From: Strongylocentrotus droebachiensis
Taxonomy: Eukaryota; Echinodermata; Echinoidea; Camarodonta; Strongylocentrotidae
Length of the DNA: 64,000 bases
Direction: 5' to 3'
Assembly: GCA_035222895.1 (NCBI GenBank)
Contig: JAVYIG010000406.1
Location: 249,001-313,000, forward strand
The notes under the pieces are model-generated. The model ran no database searches and was not told where the DNA came from. It saw only the letters and a program-made list of their open reading frames with translations. The translations under genes and the position numbers were made by a program. Positions 28,937 to 44,510 of the stretch are shown piece by piece (position 1 is the stretch's first letter; the number at the start of each line of letters is the position of its first letter).

Positions 28937-31543
28937 TTACTTTAACATATTTTGTAATCTCTCAAAAAGATATTCTCGACATGTATGTTTAAACATAGGT
29001 AGTGTTGGACTGGATCTGATGTTTTGTGGCAACTTATTCCATTCTTTGATACAATTAATTACAAAAGAGTTCGAAGCAGTTTGTGTTCTCGCAAACGGCT
29101 GATGGATAAGATTTCTCTGACGTGTGTTGTACGAATGGACAGTCGAATTAACAATAAACGCATCTTTTAAAAATGAATTATTTTGAGCAGATTGAGATTT
29201 GTACATGAATATCAAACAATTCATGGAGACTAATTCATCAAGAGGCAACATCTGAAGTTGCACAAATAAAGGATTACTTGGACTTCTGTAATTTGAATTT
29301 GTAATGAGCCTGATAGCTTTCTTTTGAAGGACTATTAACTTGTTTATATGGCTCCTATACGTATTTCCCCATGCAACATTACAATAAGTGAAGTGAGGCA
29401 TAATGATAGCATTATAAAGAGTTACTAAAGTTTGCTCTGGTAAAAAAAAGCGTAACTTAAAAATCACACCAACACTCCTCGAGACCTTGGTACAAACATT
29501 GCTGAGGTGATCTTTCCAAGTTAAATGATCATCAACTGTAACTCCAAGAAACCTTACATTTTGACTCCGGTTGATCAGATGACCACCTATTGTCAGGGGG
29601 TCAATATTATCTGGGATTCTTTTGCCCCTTGATCTAAAAACAACATATTGAGTCTTACTAGCATTTAACAAAAGTTTGTTGCAACAAAACCACTTAAATA
29701 TATTGTGAACTTCATTATTTGCAGACAAAATCAGATTATGCATGTCTTTGTGGTGAGAGAGCAAGCAAGTATCATCAGCAAAAAGTGAATAAGTAAACAA
29801 CTGAGATGAGTTTATAATATCATTAATATAAATCAAGAACAATAAGGGGCCCAGGACTGAGCCTTGGGGTACGCCATATTTTACCTTCCTAGATTGTGAT
29901 TTAACTCCATTAACCACTACATACTGTAATCGATTATGTAAGTAATTTTTAAACCATTTCAAAGCTATCCCACGAATGCCATAATGCTCAAGCTTGCTTA
30001 ATAATATATCATGATCAATAGTGTCGAATGCTTTCGATAAATCCAAAAACACACCAAGACAAAACTTCCCAGCATCAATTGCATTTATAATAGTGTTTAC
30101 CAAATTCAAGACACCCATACTTGTAGAGCAATTCTTTCGAAAGCCAAATTGTTGTGGGATCAGAATATCATGAAGTCGAAGGAAGTCATTCAACCTTTTA
30201 TACACTATTTTCTCTAGAATTTTTGAAAATATGGGTAACAAAGCAATTGGTCTATAATTCTCAATGTTCTTACGATCATTCTTCTTGAATACAGGGATTA
30301 CTTTAGCTATTTTCAATTTGTTTGGGACAATACCCTGAAACAAGGACTTATTAAAAATATCACACAAGGGTTCAACAATGCATTGAATACAAGTTTTAAT
30401 GACTTTTGGGGAAATGTCGTCAGAACCGCATGCCTTGGATGGTTTTAGAGTTAAAACAAAGTTAGAAATTTCATGAACAGACGTTGGTCTAAAGTACAAG
30501 GACGAGGAGTGATTCTGCACTGACAAAAATTGTTTGTATGATGTTTGGACAGGAGGAATTTCCTTGTTTATTTTAGAGGGCAAATCAATGAAATATTCAT
30601 TAAAATATTTTGCTTTTTGTAAGTCTGATTTTAACAGTAAATCATTATGATACATATCATTTGGAAGTGGCGTCTTCTTCCCCCTCCCAAGCAAACCATT
30701 AATATGAGACCAAGTCTTTCTAATATCATTCTGAGTAGTTCGAAAAACATTATCATAATAATCCTTCTTACTTTGACGAACAAGGTTTGTCAACAAGTTT
30801 TTATAGTCAACATAACTTTTCCGATTAATCTCATTTTGGTTCTTAATATATGTATGATAAAGCTTATGTTTCTGATTAATAGATTTCAGAAGACTTGGAG
30901 TAATCCATGGTTTCCTGCATTTCTTCTTCACACTCAATTCAACTAAAGGGAAATGTAAATTATATAAGTTGGAAAAAATATCACTAAAATAGTCATAAGA
31001 AACATTTGCATCAAACAAGCTATATAAACTAGACCAATCAACTTGAAGAAGATCGCGTTGGAAATTATTCATTCTTTCATCAGTAATCACACGTCTAAAT
31101 AATTTATTGTGTACCTTTCCTGTAGTGACTGCATTGCCTTTGTTAATGCTACAAATTGGCATGTGATCAGAGAAATCAGAACAGAATATTCCAGAATAGA
31201 AATGGTCTTGAACACAGTTTGTAAATATATTATCGATTAAGGTTGCTGAAGATGACGTGATACGAGTCGGTTTAGTGATTAGGGAAAGCAACCCAAACGA
31301 AAACATAAAGTCAACAAAATCTTTTACCTTTTCATCTACATCAACATTTAACAAATTGATATTAAAGTCACCCATAATATAAATGTCATTCTTTTCTTTA
31401 CTCAGTATTTGCATTTCATGATCAAAGCCATCAATAAATGATCTAATGTCATTACCAGGTGCTCTATAAATGCATCCGACAATCGACTTTTTGTTTGCAA
31501 TACTAATTTCTAAAAATACACATTCATAATAAGCATTAGCCAT
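28937..31543 (-). CDS. LINE 2 endonuclease/reverse transcriptase open frame, 868 codons
   Basis: The longest open frame in the window. It contains the C-terminal half of the AP endonuclease, a full reverse transcriptase with FADD catalytic box and the post-RT region. Its openness suggests a fairly recent insertion, but the N-terminal endonuclease residues are in a different frame, so the encoded protein is probably not active. Confidence 0.85.
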   Translation of the reverse strand: MANAYYECVFLEISIANKKSIVGCIYRAPGNDIRSFIDGFDHEMQILSKEKNDIYIMGDFNINLLNVDVDEKVKDFVDFMFSFGLLSLITKPTRITSSSATLIDNIFTNCVQDHFYSGIFCSDFSDHMPICSINKGNAVTTGKVHNKLFRRVITDERMNNFQRDLLQVDWSSLYSLFDANVSYDYFSDIFSNLYNLHFPLVELSVKKKCRKPWITPSLLKSINQKHKLYHTYIKNQNEINRKSYVDYKNLLTNLVRQSKKDYYDNVFRTTQNDIRKTWSHINGLLGRGKKTPLPNDMYHNDLLLKSDLQKAKYFNEYFIDLPSKINKEIPPVQTSYKQFLSVQNHSSSLYFRPTSVHEISNFVLTLKPSKACGSDDISPKVIKTCIQCIVEPLCDIFNKSLFQGIVPNKLKIAKVIPVFKKNDRKNIENYRPIALLPIFSKILEKIVYKRLNDFLRLHDILIPQQFGFRKNCSTSMGVLNLVNTIINAIDAGKFCLGVFLDLSKAFDTIDHDILLSKLEHYGIRGIALKWFKNYLHNRLQYVVVNGVKSQSRKVKYGVPQGSVLGPLLFLIYINDIINSSQLFTYSLFADDTCLLSHHKDMHNLILSANNEVHNIFKWFCCNKLLLNASKTQYVVFRSRGKRIPDNIDPLTIGGHLINRSQNVRFLGVTVDDHLTWKDHLSNVCTKVSRSVGVIFKLRFFLPEQTLVTLYNAIIMPHFTYCNVAWGNTYRSHINKLIVLQKKAIRLITNSNYRSPSNPLFVQLQMLPLDELVSMNCLIFMYKSQSAQNNSFLKDAFIVNSTVHSYNTRQRNLIHQPFARTQTASNSFVINCIKEWNKLPQNIRSSPTLPMFKHTCREYLFERLQNMLK

Positions 31544-31794
31544 AGATAGATCATTACGTATCTTGTAATCAAGCCCGTCTCGGACATAACAGCTACTCCA
31601 CCACCTTTCTTATTTGATCGACAGACTTGAACAAATGAATATCCTGGAATATCAAACATAGCTACATCTGTAGATGGTTTGAACCAGGTTTCTGAAATAC
31701 CAATAACAGAGAAATTATGTTCTATACAGGATAGTAATACTACCAGATCATCAAAGTTTTTAAAAAGACTTCTGGAGTTAATATGCATCAGAGA

Positions 31795-32302
31795 AATAGG
31801 AAACTATGATCATTTTAAGAGGAAATTAAAGGAATACCTAATACTTGACAGTCAGAGAAGAGAAGTGAATGACATGTTATATGATTGAAATTTTTATTCT
31901 TCTGTCGGTTCATACTTTTTCATGTTGTATATACTTATGTTTTCGTATGTTATAGAAATTCTACAAATTCATCATTATTTTCCTCTTCTTCCTTCTCCTC
32001 TTTTTCTTCTTCTCCTTCTTCTTTTTCTTCTTGTACTTAATATCATTTCTATCATCAGTTTAATGTTGTTATTATTATTACTATCTTTAATAAGTAGTTC
32101 TTTTAATTTTCTTATCTGTCTGTAAATATTACTATTTTAACTTATTAATTTTATACATGTCTGTAAGGGACCCCACTGGAAATAAGCTCTCGAGCTTTCG
32201 TGGGTTATCCTGTTCAAGCTGACTTATTTTTGATCTGTTATCATTGTATATTGTTGTATGTTGTAAGCTTGTCGAATAAAAATCAATCAATCAATCAATC
32301 AA
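31795..32302 (+). mobile_element. LINE 1 3' end (separated by LINE 2)
   Basis: Begins with a plus-strand frame GNYDHFKRKLKEYLILD ... DMLYD-stop, the usual C-terminus after WNSLP in this LINE group. An AT/pyrimidine-rich 3'UTR follows, then a tail of five AATC repeats (32281-32302). After the tail the satellite sequence resumes. Confidence 0.6.
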
Positions 32303-32660
32303 TTCGTTGTACTGTTTTCTTAAACCTTGTCTGAATTTAGTTCCCCCCTCCCGCGCCGTTTCATTTAATTATGACTCTTAATCCTTGTCTGAATTCAGTT
32401 TCACCCACCCCGCGCGATGCGCGGAAGGTTTCACGTTTCATTAAATTATTAGAGAGAAAGAAGACGATTGGTTGTACTGTTCTTTACTCTTAATCCTTGT
32501 CTGATTTCGGTTTGTTTTTTCCCTCCCGCGCGAAGCGCGGAAGTTTTGACGATTCATTTAATTATTAGAGAAAGAAGACGATTCGTTGTACCGTTCTTTA
32601 CTCTTAATTCTTGTCTGAATTCAGTTTTCCCCCCTCTCGCGCAAAGCGCGGAAGTTTCGA
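32303..32660 (+). repeat. GC-hairpin satellite, forward cluster
   Basis: About three units of roughly 110 bp: CTTAATCCTTGTCTGAATTC, a pyrimidine stretch, a GC hairpin (CCGCGCGAAGCGCGG type), then GACGTTTCATTTAATTATTAG and AGAAAGAAGACGATTCG. Hairpins near 32395, 32525 and 32640. The cluster resumes directly after the LINE 1 tail. Confidence 0.85.
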
Positions 32661-32762
32661 CACAGTGGACCAGACACAGCAACAAGATAATCTATGCGTT
32701 TCTTTCTTGCCCCCTCGACGTGGTGACTCCACCCAACATCCCCCCTCTCTCTCTCTTACTCC

Positions 32763-33205
32763 CATCCAGGGGCGTCTCCAAAGGGGGGGGGGGTGCGACA
32801 CCCCCCCCACCTGTCATGATATTGTCGGTAAAATTGCGCTGCCGTCGGGGAAAAAAAGAAAAGGGGGAGGGAAAAAAGAGAGGGAAAGAAGAAAAGGAGA
32901 AAAGGAAAAGAAAAGGAAAAAAAGAAAAGAAATGAAAGAAAAGAGAAGAAAGAAAGAAAGAAAAATGGAGGAGAGGAAAAGAAGAAAAAGAAAGAAAAGA
33001 AAGAAAAGGGAAAAAAGAGAAAAGGGAAACAAGAGAAACGGGGGATGAAAGAGAGGAGGGAGAGTGTAAGAGGTAAGAGATAAGAGGTAAGAGCCTGATA
33101 GAGGAGGAGTGGGAGTGGGTTGTTGGGTGAAGTCGTCTCGTCGGGGGGGGGGGGGGGGGGAAGAAAGACACGCATAAATATATTGCTGTGTCGAGTCAGC
33201 TGTGT
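32763..33205. repeat. Purine tract with inverted flanks
   Basis: From CAGGGGCGTCTCCAAAG through a G run and ATTGTCGGTAAAATTGCG into about 200 bp of almost pure A/G (32850-33060). The flanks at 32665-32760 and 33105-33205 are themselves inverted (ATGCGTTTCTTTCTT / AAGAAAGACACGCAT). Long lysine- or phenylalanine-rich open frames here are artefacts of the tract. Confidence 0.75.
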
Positions 33206-33429
33206 CGGTATTCTTGCTCGATCCTCGTGTACGATATCTATGCAGAAGATTGAAGTCGGATGTGAATAATGTCGGTCGGCCGACAAGTTTTTTTCCCTAC
33301 GAACTGTGACCTTTTATCCACTGTGACGACTTCGAGGGTGACTACAACTACAATACTTGTATTTTAACGAATTTCACTTTCCTATAATATCAGCTAAAGA
33401 AATCAGAGGTTTAAAATTTTCTGGGAAAC

Positions 33430-34605
33430 TAAATTCAAACAAGGATAAAGAGTCAACAACGGTACAACGAATCGTCTTCCTTTCTCTAATATTTTGATGT
33501 AACGCGACAGCTTCCGCGCTTCGCGCGGGAGGGGAAAATTCATTTAGACAATTGGATTAAGAGTCGAGAACGGAACAACGAGTCGTCTTCTTTCTCTAAT
33601 AATTTAAGGAAACGTCTAAGCTTCCGCGCTTCGCGCGGGAGGGGGGGGGGAAAACTGAATTCAGATAAGGATTAAAAGTCGAGAACAGTACAACGAATCG
33701 TCTGCTTTTTCTTATAATTTAAGGAAACGTCAAAGCTTCCGCGCTTCGCACGGGTGGGGGAAACTGAATTCAGACAATAAGGGTTAAGTGTCGCGAATGG
33801 TACAGCGAATCGTCTTCTTTCTATAATAATTAAACGAAACGTCAAAGCATCCGCGCTTCGCGCGTGAGGGGGGAAACTGAATTCAGATAAGGATTAAAAG
33901 TCGAGAACAGTACAACGAATCGTCTTCTTTCTCTAATAATTTAAGGAAACGTCAAAACTTGGAAACTTCATTCAGACAAGGATTAAGAGTCGAGAACAGT
34001 ACAACGAATCGTCATCTTTCTTTAATCATTAAGGAAACGTCTAAGCTTTCGCGCTTCGCGCAGCAGGGGGGGGGGACTGAATTCAGACAAGGATTAAGAG
34101 TCGAGAACAGTAGAACGAATCGTCTGCTTTTCCTAATAATTTAAGGAAACGTTAAAGCTTCCGCGCTTCGCGCGAGAGGGGGGAACTGAATTGAGACGAT
34201 TAGGGCTTATTAAGAGTCGAAAACGGTACAACGAATCGTCTTCTTTCTATAATAATTTAATTCCACGTCTACGCTTCCGCGCTTTGCGCGGGAGGGGGAG
34301 AACTGATTTCAGACAAGGATTAAGAGTCGAGAACAGTACAACGAAGCGTCTGCTTTTTCTCATAACTTCTAAGCTTCCGCGCTTCGCGTGGGAGCGGGAG
34401 AAACCGAATTCAGACAATTAGCGTTAAGAGTAGAGAACGGTACAACAAATCGTCTTCTTTATATGATAATTTAATGAAACGTAAAAACTTGGAAACTTCA
34501 TTAAGACAAGGATTAAGAGTCGAGAAAGGTACAACGAATCGTCTACTTTTCCCAATAATTTAATGAATCGTCTAAGCTTCCGCGCTTCGCGCGGGAGGCC
34601 TTTCA
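33430..34605 (-). repeat. GC-hairpin satellite, inverted cluster
   Basis: About eleven units of the same satellite in reverse orientation. CTTCCGCGCTTCGCGCGGG-type hairpins occur near 33514, 33624, 33739, 33851, 34049, 34160, 34276, 34377 and 34580, i.e. steps of 101-116, with two steps of about 200 where a unit lost its hairpin (near 33958 and 34485). Confidence 0.88.
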
Positions 34606-34894
34606 CCCACCCCCCTCCCGAGTAATTCGCTTGCTCACTACCGCCCCTCCCTAAAATAAGATCCTAGTTACGCGCCTGCATTAAAATATATAGCTGTGAT
34701 GTGGACTAAGTTGACGAAAATGGCCGTTTGCGCATACGCAAGTACTATAGATAGTTCATAGGAAAAACAATTTAGCCTTCGGCCCCGGGTTTATAGGGCT
34801 AAATTTGTAGATATTGGGACATTTAATTTTGTCGGTAATTGGTGGCTAGTTTTGTCGGTAATCGTTGGCCTCTACACCCCCCACTGAAAAAGGT
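34606..34894. other. No gene seen, repeat-derived
   Basis: Contains GCGCCTGCATTAAAATATAT and TAGCGACGCCCCTG, an end motif shared with the pyrimidine-tract element. No coding. Confidence 0.4.
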
Positions 34895-35255
34895 CTAGCG
34901 ACGCCCCTGCTCCCATCCTTGTTCTTTCAGGCTCTTACCTCCTCTCTCTCTCTCTCCTCTCTTTCATCCCCCATTTCTTTTGTTTCCTTTTACTCTTCTT
35001 TTTACCTTTTCTCCTTTTCTTTCTTTTCGTTCTTTTCCTTTCTTTCCTCCCCTTCCTCTTTTACTTGTTTCTCTTTCTTTCTTCTCTTCTCTTTCCTTTC
35101 TTTTCCATTTCTTTTTTTCTTTTCTTTCCCTTTCCCTCTCATTTTCCCCTCCTCTTTTTCTCATTTTCCCGACAGCAGCGCAATTTCACTGACAATATCC
35201 TGACAGGAGGGGTGTCGCACCCCCACCCCCCTCCCCCTATAGCGACGCCCCTGGT
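34895..35255. repeat. Pyrimidine tract, inverted partner
   Basis: Reverse-complement relative of 32763-33075: GGCTCTTACCTCCTCTCTC, about 200 bp of C/T, then GCGCAATTTCACTGACAAT and GCGACGCCCCTGG. With the first copy it forms a long inverted repeat around the satellite cluster. Confidence 0.75.
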
Positions 35256-35309
35256 TGTTATCCCATTATTCTTTTAAAAGAAATGCAATTTCTCATGCTC
35301 TCGCATCGT

Positions 35310-35512
35310 TGTTTAAAAACAGAAAATGCAATAAATTTTCAATAATTTATTGCATTCTACCCCGGCCCCCAACATAAAAAAATCTTCTGGACGGCCATGC
35401 ATTATGGCTCAAGGCATGAGCACACAGAAGATTTTATTGTGTTGGGAACCGGGGTAAAATGTAATAAATTATTGAAATTTAATTGCATTTTCTGTTTTTT
35501 TAATTTATTTAT
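35310..35512. repeat. Foldback, ~80 bp arms
   Basis: AAAACAGAAAATGCAATAAAT ... CCCCGGCCCCCAACA on one side and TGTTGGGAACCGGGG ... TGCATTTTCTGTTTT on the other. Loop about 40 bp. Confidence 0.8.
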
Positions 35513-35548
35513 GGAAACTGCCCCCTACCCTAGCCCCCGCTGCGAACA

Positions 35549-35760
35549 ATCATGGTTCAGTGACAAAGCAATGGCCTCGTAACTGTGAGGCCCCAGGGTC
35601 AACACCGTGTCGATGTGCTATATTAGTGCCCTTTTGTGGGGCATTAATCCTCATTACTGTCATTTATGACTTAAGGGCATAGGTCCCCTAGTTGATAAGC
35701 ATAGTAGCATATACATGCTTTAGCAGTCACGCAAAACACACATTGGCAAATTATTATTCA
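35549..35760 (+). mobile_element. tRNA-derived SINE
   Basis: ATGGTTCAGTGACAAAGCAA (A-box-like) and CCCAGGGTCAACACCG (B-box-like) about 50 bases apart, then a body with GGGGCATTAATCC. Confidence 0.45.
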
Positions 35761-36690
35761 ATAACATCTGAGAATGTATATTATTATCTAGATCTAGTAT
35801 TTTTAAATTATTTTTAAAATAATTCCATAAATTGGGATTTAAAAAAAATATTCCACCTTTATGAGCGACAGTGTATGTGCAAACAACATGTTATGAGTTC
35901 AATATTAACTTTATTTTTCTCTTTTTTGTCTTATATCAATTTATTAAATTGATATCAAGAATATTTTCAGTAATTCATTAATTTAGATATCAATTTACTG
36001 GTGCCGGTAAATTTCTTTTTTAATTGCTTCCATTAATTTCGTCATCAATTATCGTTTTAATTAATATTATCATTTTGTTTTTGATTATTATTATTATCAT
36101 CATCATCAATATTGTTATTATCATTATCATCATAATTTGTCTCACTATTGTCGATAGTGTTATTGTATGGATTAACATTAATTCTATTTGTATTGTATAT
36201 TTAACAGTGTTAAATTGACAAATTCAAACTGATTGTAGACTTCTCCAATACCCCAATGTGGGTGACATGAGAATAAATTGTCATTGTCATTGTCATTGTC
36301 ATTGTCATGTAACTCAATCATCCATGCAACATTATTACGCGTATATGTCTGAAAAAGCTTAGAATGTTCTCGCAAATCACACAAACAGTCATTCGCAATT
36401 TTTCCAGTAATAGCGTATGAGGCAGATTACGGGTATTCCATATCTTCGTTCGTACAGGTACGTCCACTAAAGTTAAGTTATGTGTAGATTAGATTGGATT
36501 TGTTTATGACTTAATTGGAATTGTTTTTTTGATTTTGATTTGATTTTGATTATAACATCATATTTTACTTTAAGCCAAGTAACAAAAATAACGAGTTGCT
36601 CGTCCCGCCCGCCTCCTTTGTGTGTTACTATTTACATTGATTAACAAAATCCTGGATCTCCCTGCCGTTAACCCCAGAACCGATCTACCG
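35761..36690. other. AT-rich, simple repeats, no gene
   Basis: ATT/ATC microsatellites at 36080-36140 and a run of TTGTCA repeats at 36271-36308 following AATAAA, which looks like a LINE/SINE tail. No recognisable coding frame. Confidence 0.5.
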
Positions 36691-37335
36691 TGTGAGTCAA
36701 AAAAAAGTGTACACCTAGAAAATTGCTGATTATTTTAAAAATTACCTATGAACAGTAAATTATTATACATCTTCTGAAAGAGTGTTTTATCCCAAATCAT
36801 TTGGTATCATTTTCGTGTGGTATGTGTTCTCGCTTGGATGAAAAGGAGGCATTGTTTGCGAGAGTGCAAAAATTGACTTGCGCCAAAGTTGCTTTAATTA
36901 TGTGATGTTTAAATAAAGCAATTGGGATTTGGGTATTAAATCGGTTTTTGCAGATCCAAATAACATCCCTAACAAAATTAATCATGCCAAACATATTATA
37001 TATCGAATATAAAATATCAACGAACATTTGTGCGCGTGTGTGTGTGTGACTTTGCCTCTGCAAAAAGCATATGCAATGCATTTTATTTGATACATTAAAT
37101 ATTATTCATTCTCTCACTCCGCTAATCACAACTTTGGCGCAAGTCGAGTTTTGCACTTTCATAAACAATGCCTCCTGTTCATCCAAGCGTGAACAAATAC
37201 AAAACAAAAATGATACCAAATAATATGGGATAAAACACTCTTTCATAAGATGTATAGTAATTTACTGTTCATAGATGATTTTTTTTAATAATTAGCAATT
37301 TTCTAGATGTAAACTGTTTTTTGCCTCACACTGTA
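36691..37335. mobile_element. Tc1/mariner-like nonautonomous element, ~645 bp
   Basis: Inverted ends GTGTGAGTCAAAAAAAAGTG and ACTGTTTTTTGCCTCACACTG, with arms of about 200 bp (CAAAGTTGCTTTAATTATG region matched near 37125). TA lies outside each end, as expected for this superfamily. No transposase frame. Confidence 0.7.
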
Positions 37336-37978
37336 TAACCCGCATTGATTGGACAACTTGTTTTGTGGCTATCAGCATGCTCCATCTTGTTGGTCTCACA
37401 GTATAGTGGCTGATCCGGAGGGACGAGGGCAAGACCCAAATCGAGAAGAAAAAGACCCATGTCGTATAATGCCACCTAGCTGCTCTGGCAAAAGAAGCTT
37501 GTCTGGAATTTTCTTTTGGCGAACACCGATCGAGGAGACTCGGAACACTCCCAGTCCCTGGATCCGCACCTGTTTAGAGGCTAGATGCATGGCTCTGCTT
37601 CCATTATTAATTCCCGTACTAATTTAATGTTAGCCTACTATAAGCAGTTATACTTTGTTATAGTGATTCTTTTTTCTATCCATGTAATAGATATAAAATC
37701 TCAGAATAAAGTCGTAATATTAAGGGACGGGTCCCCGAATATTGATGATTTCAAAACCATATTGCTGATCTCGGCGCATATAATTGGCCCACATACAATA
37801 TAACAAATTATAGCTTGATTTTTGTTATAATAAAATAAAATAGAATCTTTCCTTTCGGATACAAGCGCCCAGCTAATACTAAGCATGCAAGATTACGAGG
37901 TCTTTTTTTCATAGAGAAAGGAAATGACTTGTACAAGGTCGAATAACAGCCAAAGTCCAAAGTCCAAATGTAATTGTG
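37336..37978. other. No recognised gene up to the gap
   Basis: Unique sequence in the window. Open frames up to 92 residues, none recognised. Not homologous to the sequence just inside the left arm. Confidence 0.4.
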
Positions 37979-38178
37979 NNNNNNNNNNNNNNNNNNNNNN
38001 NNNNNNNNNNNNNNNNNNNNNNNNNNNNNNNNNNNNNNNNNNNNNNNNNNNNNNNNNNNNNNNNNNNNNNNNNNNNNNNNNNNNNNNNNNNNNNNNNNNN
38101 NNNNNNNNNNNNNNNNNNNNNNNNNNNNNNNNNNNNNNNNNNNNNNNNNNNNNNNNNNNNNNNNNNNNNNNNNNNNNN
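37979..38178. other. Assembly gap, exactly 200 N
   Basis: A run of exactly 200 N, which is typical of a fixed-size scaffold placeholder rather than a measured distance. It lies precisely where homology to the left arm begins on the right. The bases just before it are not the reverse complement of the bases following 22738, so the inner junction of the inverted duplication is not sequenced. Confidence 0.95.
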
Positions 38179-38586
38179 CAAAGGTATAAACAGCCGCTCT
38201 TTAGCTCCGAGAAACCATCCATATTCATGATATTGTTTGTCTTCATATATTAGCCGTTTGTGATTTTATTGTTTGCGATAACGGTGATACAGTACAGGTA
38301 TTGCAGATTGTAAAGGTCCTAATGCAAGTGTTCGTATTTCATTTGGTGGACGAAAGGTTGAATTTTACGCTGTTTTGTGCGTCATGGCAGCGCTGAATTT
38401 GGTGTGTTCGTCGATAATTTGTGACAAATTTAGATGGCTTTCCTGAAGATATTTCATGCAAAATGTCTGTTATATTGATAAGCACTGATTCTTGTCCTTA
38501 CCTTTGACTTATTTCTTGTCTGTTATGGTCATTTAGTAGATTAATTATTACTAGAATTCTGAGCACTATTTCAGTAGGCCTAACAG

Positions 38587-39020
38587 TAACACAAAAAGTC
38601 CAGCCCGTGTATATTCCCACACACGTATTTGTATGTAGATCTACTGTACCTTGCGCACTCCAAGGCCTCCCCTTTGATCCCATAATGGGATAGTTTATAT
38701 AAGAGAATGTCATGGTTAACTGTGTCGAAGGTCTTGGAGAAGTCCAGGAAAATACCAATAGTATGAGACATATTATCAATAGCACATGCAATCTTATTGA
38801 CGAACATGAAGTCATGAGTAGATCTAGATCCAATGCATGAGGTCGAGTGTGGAGTGTTCACGTTGGAACCATATTGCGATGCGATGACGATAATAATTAA
38901 TAAATTTAGATATGAATTTAAAGGTACGAGTATATTAAGATTTTTGAAAACAACGAAAGCAAGGAAATTGGGCGATAATTATTAATTACCCAAGTCATCT
39001 TTACTACCAGATTTAAAATA
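38587..39020 (-). pseudogene. LINE reverse transcriptase fragment (right)
   Basis: Mirror of 21900-22330. KTFDTVNHDIL replaces KAFDTVNHDIL. Confidence 0.75.
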
Positions 39021-39085
39021 GAATGGTGCTGCCTCTGTGCACGAGCGGCTTCTAAAAGTCTAATATTGATGATCAAGATCTACAT

Positions 39086-39206
39086 TAGACCGAATTTTCT
39101 GTCTCTTTCGTTCGTTAAGCCTCTTATTTGGGTAGGGTAGGCTCTCTCTTTATACCCTACCCAAATTAGAGGCTTAACGAACAAAAGAGACAGAAAATTC
39201 GGTCTA
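39086..39206. repeat. 121 bp near-perfect palindrome (right)
   Basis: Mirror of 21715-21835. The loop is re-oriented relative to the stem, as expected for a reverse-complemented palindrome. Confidence 0.9.
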
Positions 39207-39770
39207 GATCTACATCTACTACATGAACTAGTCCTTCATATATGTTATCTTTTATTCCTTTATGTAGATCCACTCCTAACCATGTTTGTTAACCTTTGTT
39301 ATATTAAATATTAATGCCATGTAAAGCCTTTTGAGGTTGATTTCTGTACTGGGAGAAGATATCCAAGGCTTAAGTTCTTCTTCTTCTTCTTCTTCTTCTT
39401 TGGGTTAAGTCTACCTCCTTCACAGTTGAACATTCTTGCAGACTGATGAGTGTGTGTGTGCTTACGAGAGCCAGGTGCATGGTACAATGCTATTACGTGT
39501 TTGCATGCTCCCCCCCCCCCAGACACAGGTGATGCTAAAAGTCTTTAACGAAAAAGCTAGGCCTAGGGAGACTAGAAAAGTGGTCTCTAACTCGCTATAG
39601 CCATAGGCAAGTGGTCTAGTTTATGTACTTGTAAGATCATCATCCTTTAGTACATCATACGTTTCGATTTGGAAATGAAAAAAGTGGTCTTTTTATACAG
39701 GTGTTTGCTAAAGCAGGTGTTACTGTAATAATAATAGATCTAATATGTTTTCTCTCACTTGCTCTTCCAG

Positions 39771-44510
<4,740 letters not shown>

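Larger units (their letters stand above)
28618..31790 (-). mobile_element. LINE 2: non-LTR retrotransposon, 5'-truncated, opposite strand
   Basis: An open frame of 868 codons (31543-28937) runs from endonuclease (GCIYRAPG, YIMGDFNINLL, SDHMPI) through reverse transcriptase (KACGSDDISP, NYRPIALLP, FLDLSKAFDTIDH, YGVPQGSVLGP, SLFADDTCLL) to the C-terminal domain (WNKLPQNIR ... YLFERL). The endonuclease start (MHINSRSLFKNFDDL, GISETWFKP) lies in another frame at 31788-31510, so one frameshift separates them. The 3' tail, on the plus strand, is TTCAAG repeats at 28620-28640. The 5' part of the element, including any ORF1, is missing. Confidence 0.88.

Noticed and set aside
32756-33286. Long open frames rich in Ser/Phe or Lys/Glu on both strands
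   Set aside because: They exist only because the purine/pyrimidine tract lacks stop codons; no domain and no splice context.
33430-34605. Regularly spaced palindromic repeats resembling a CRISPR array
   Set aside because: Period about 110 bp with similar, not unique, sequence between the hairpins; eukaryotic setting; no cas genes. It is a satellite.
37893-38253. Open frames crossing the N run
   Set aside because: They consist mostly of unknown residues; not real.
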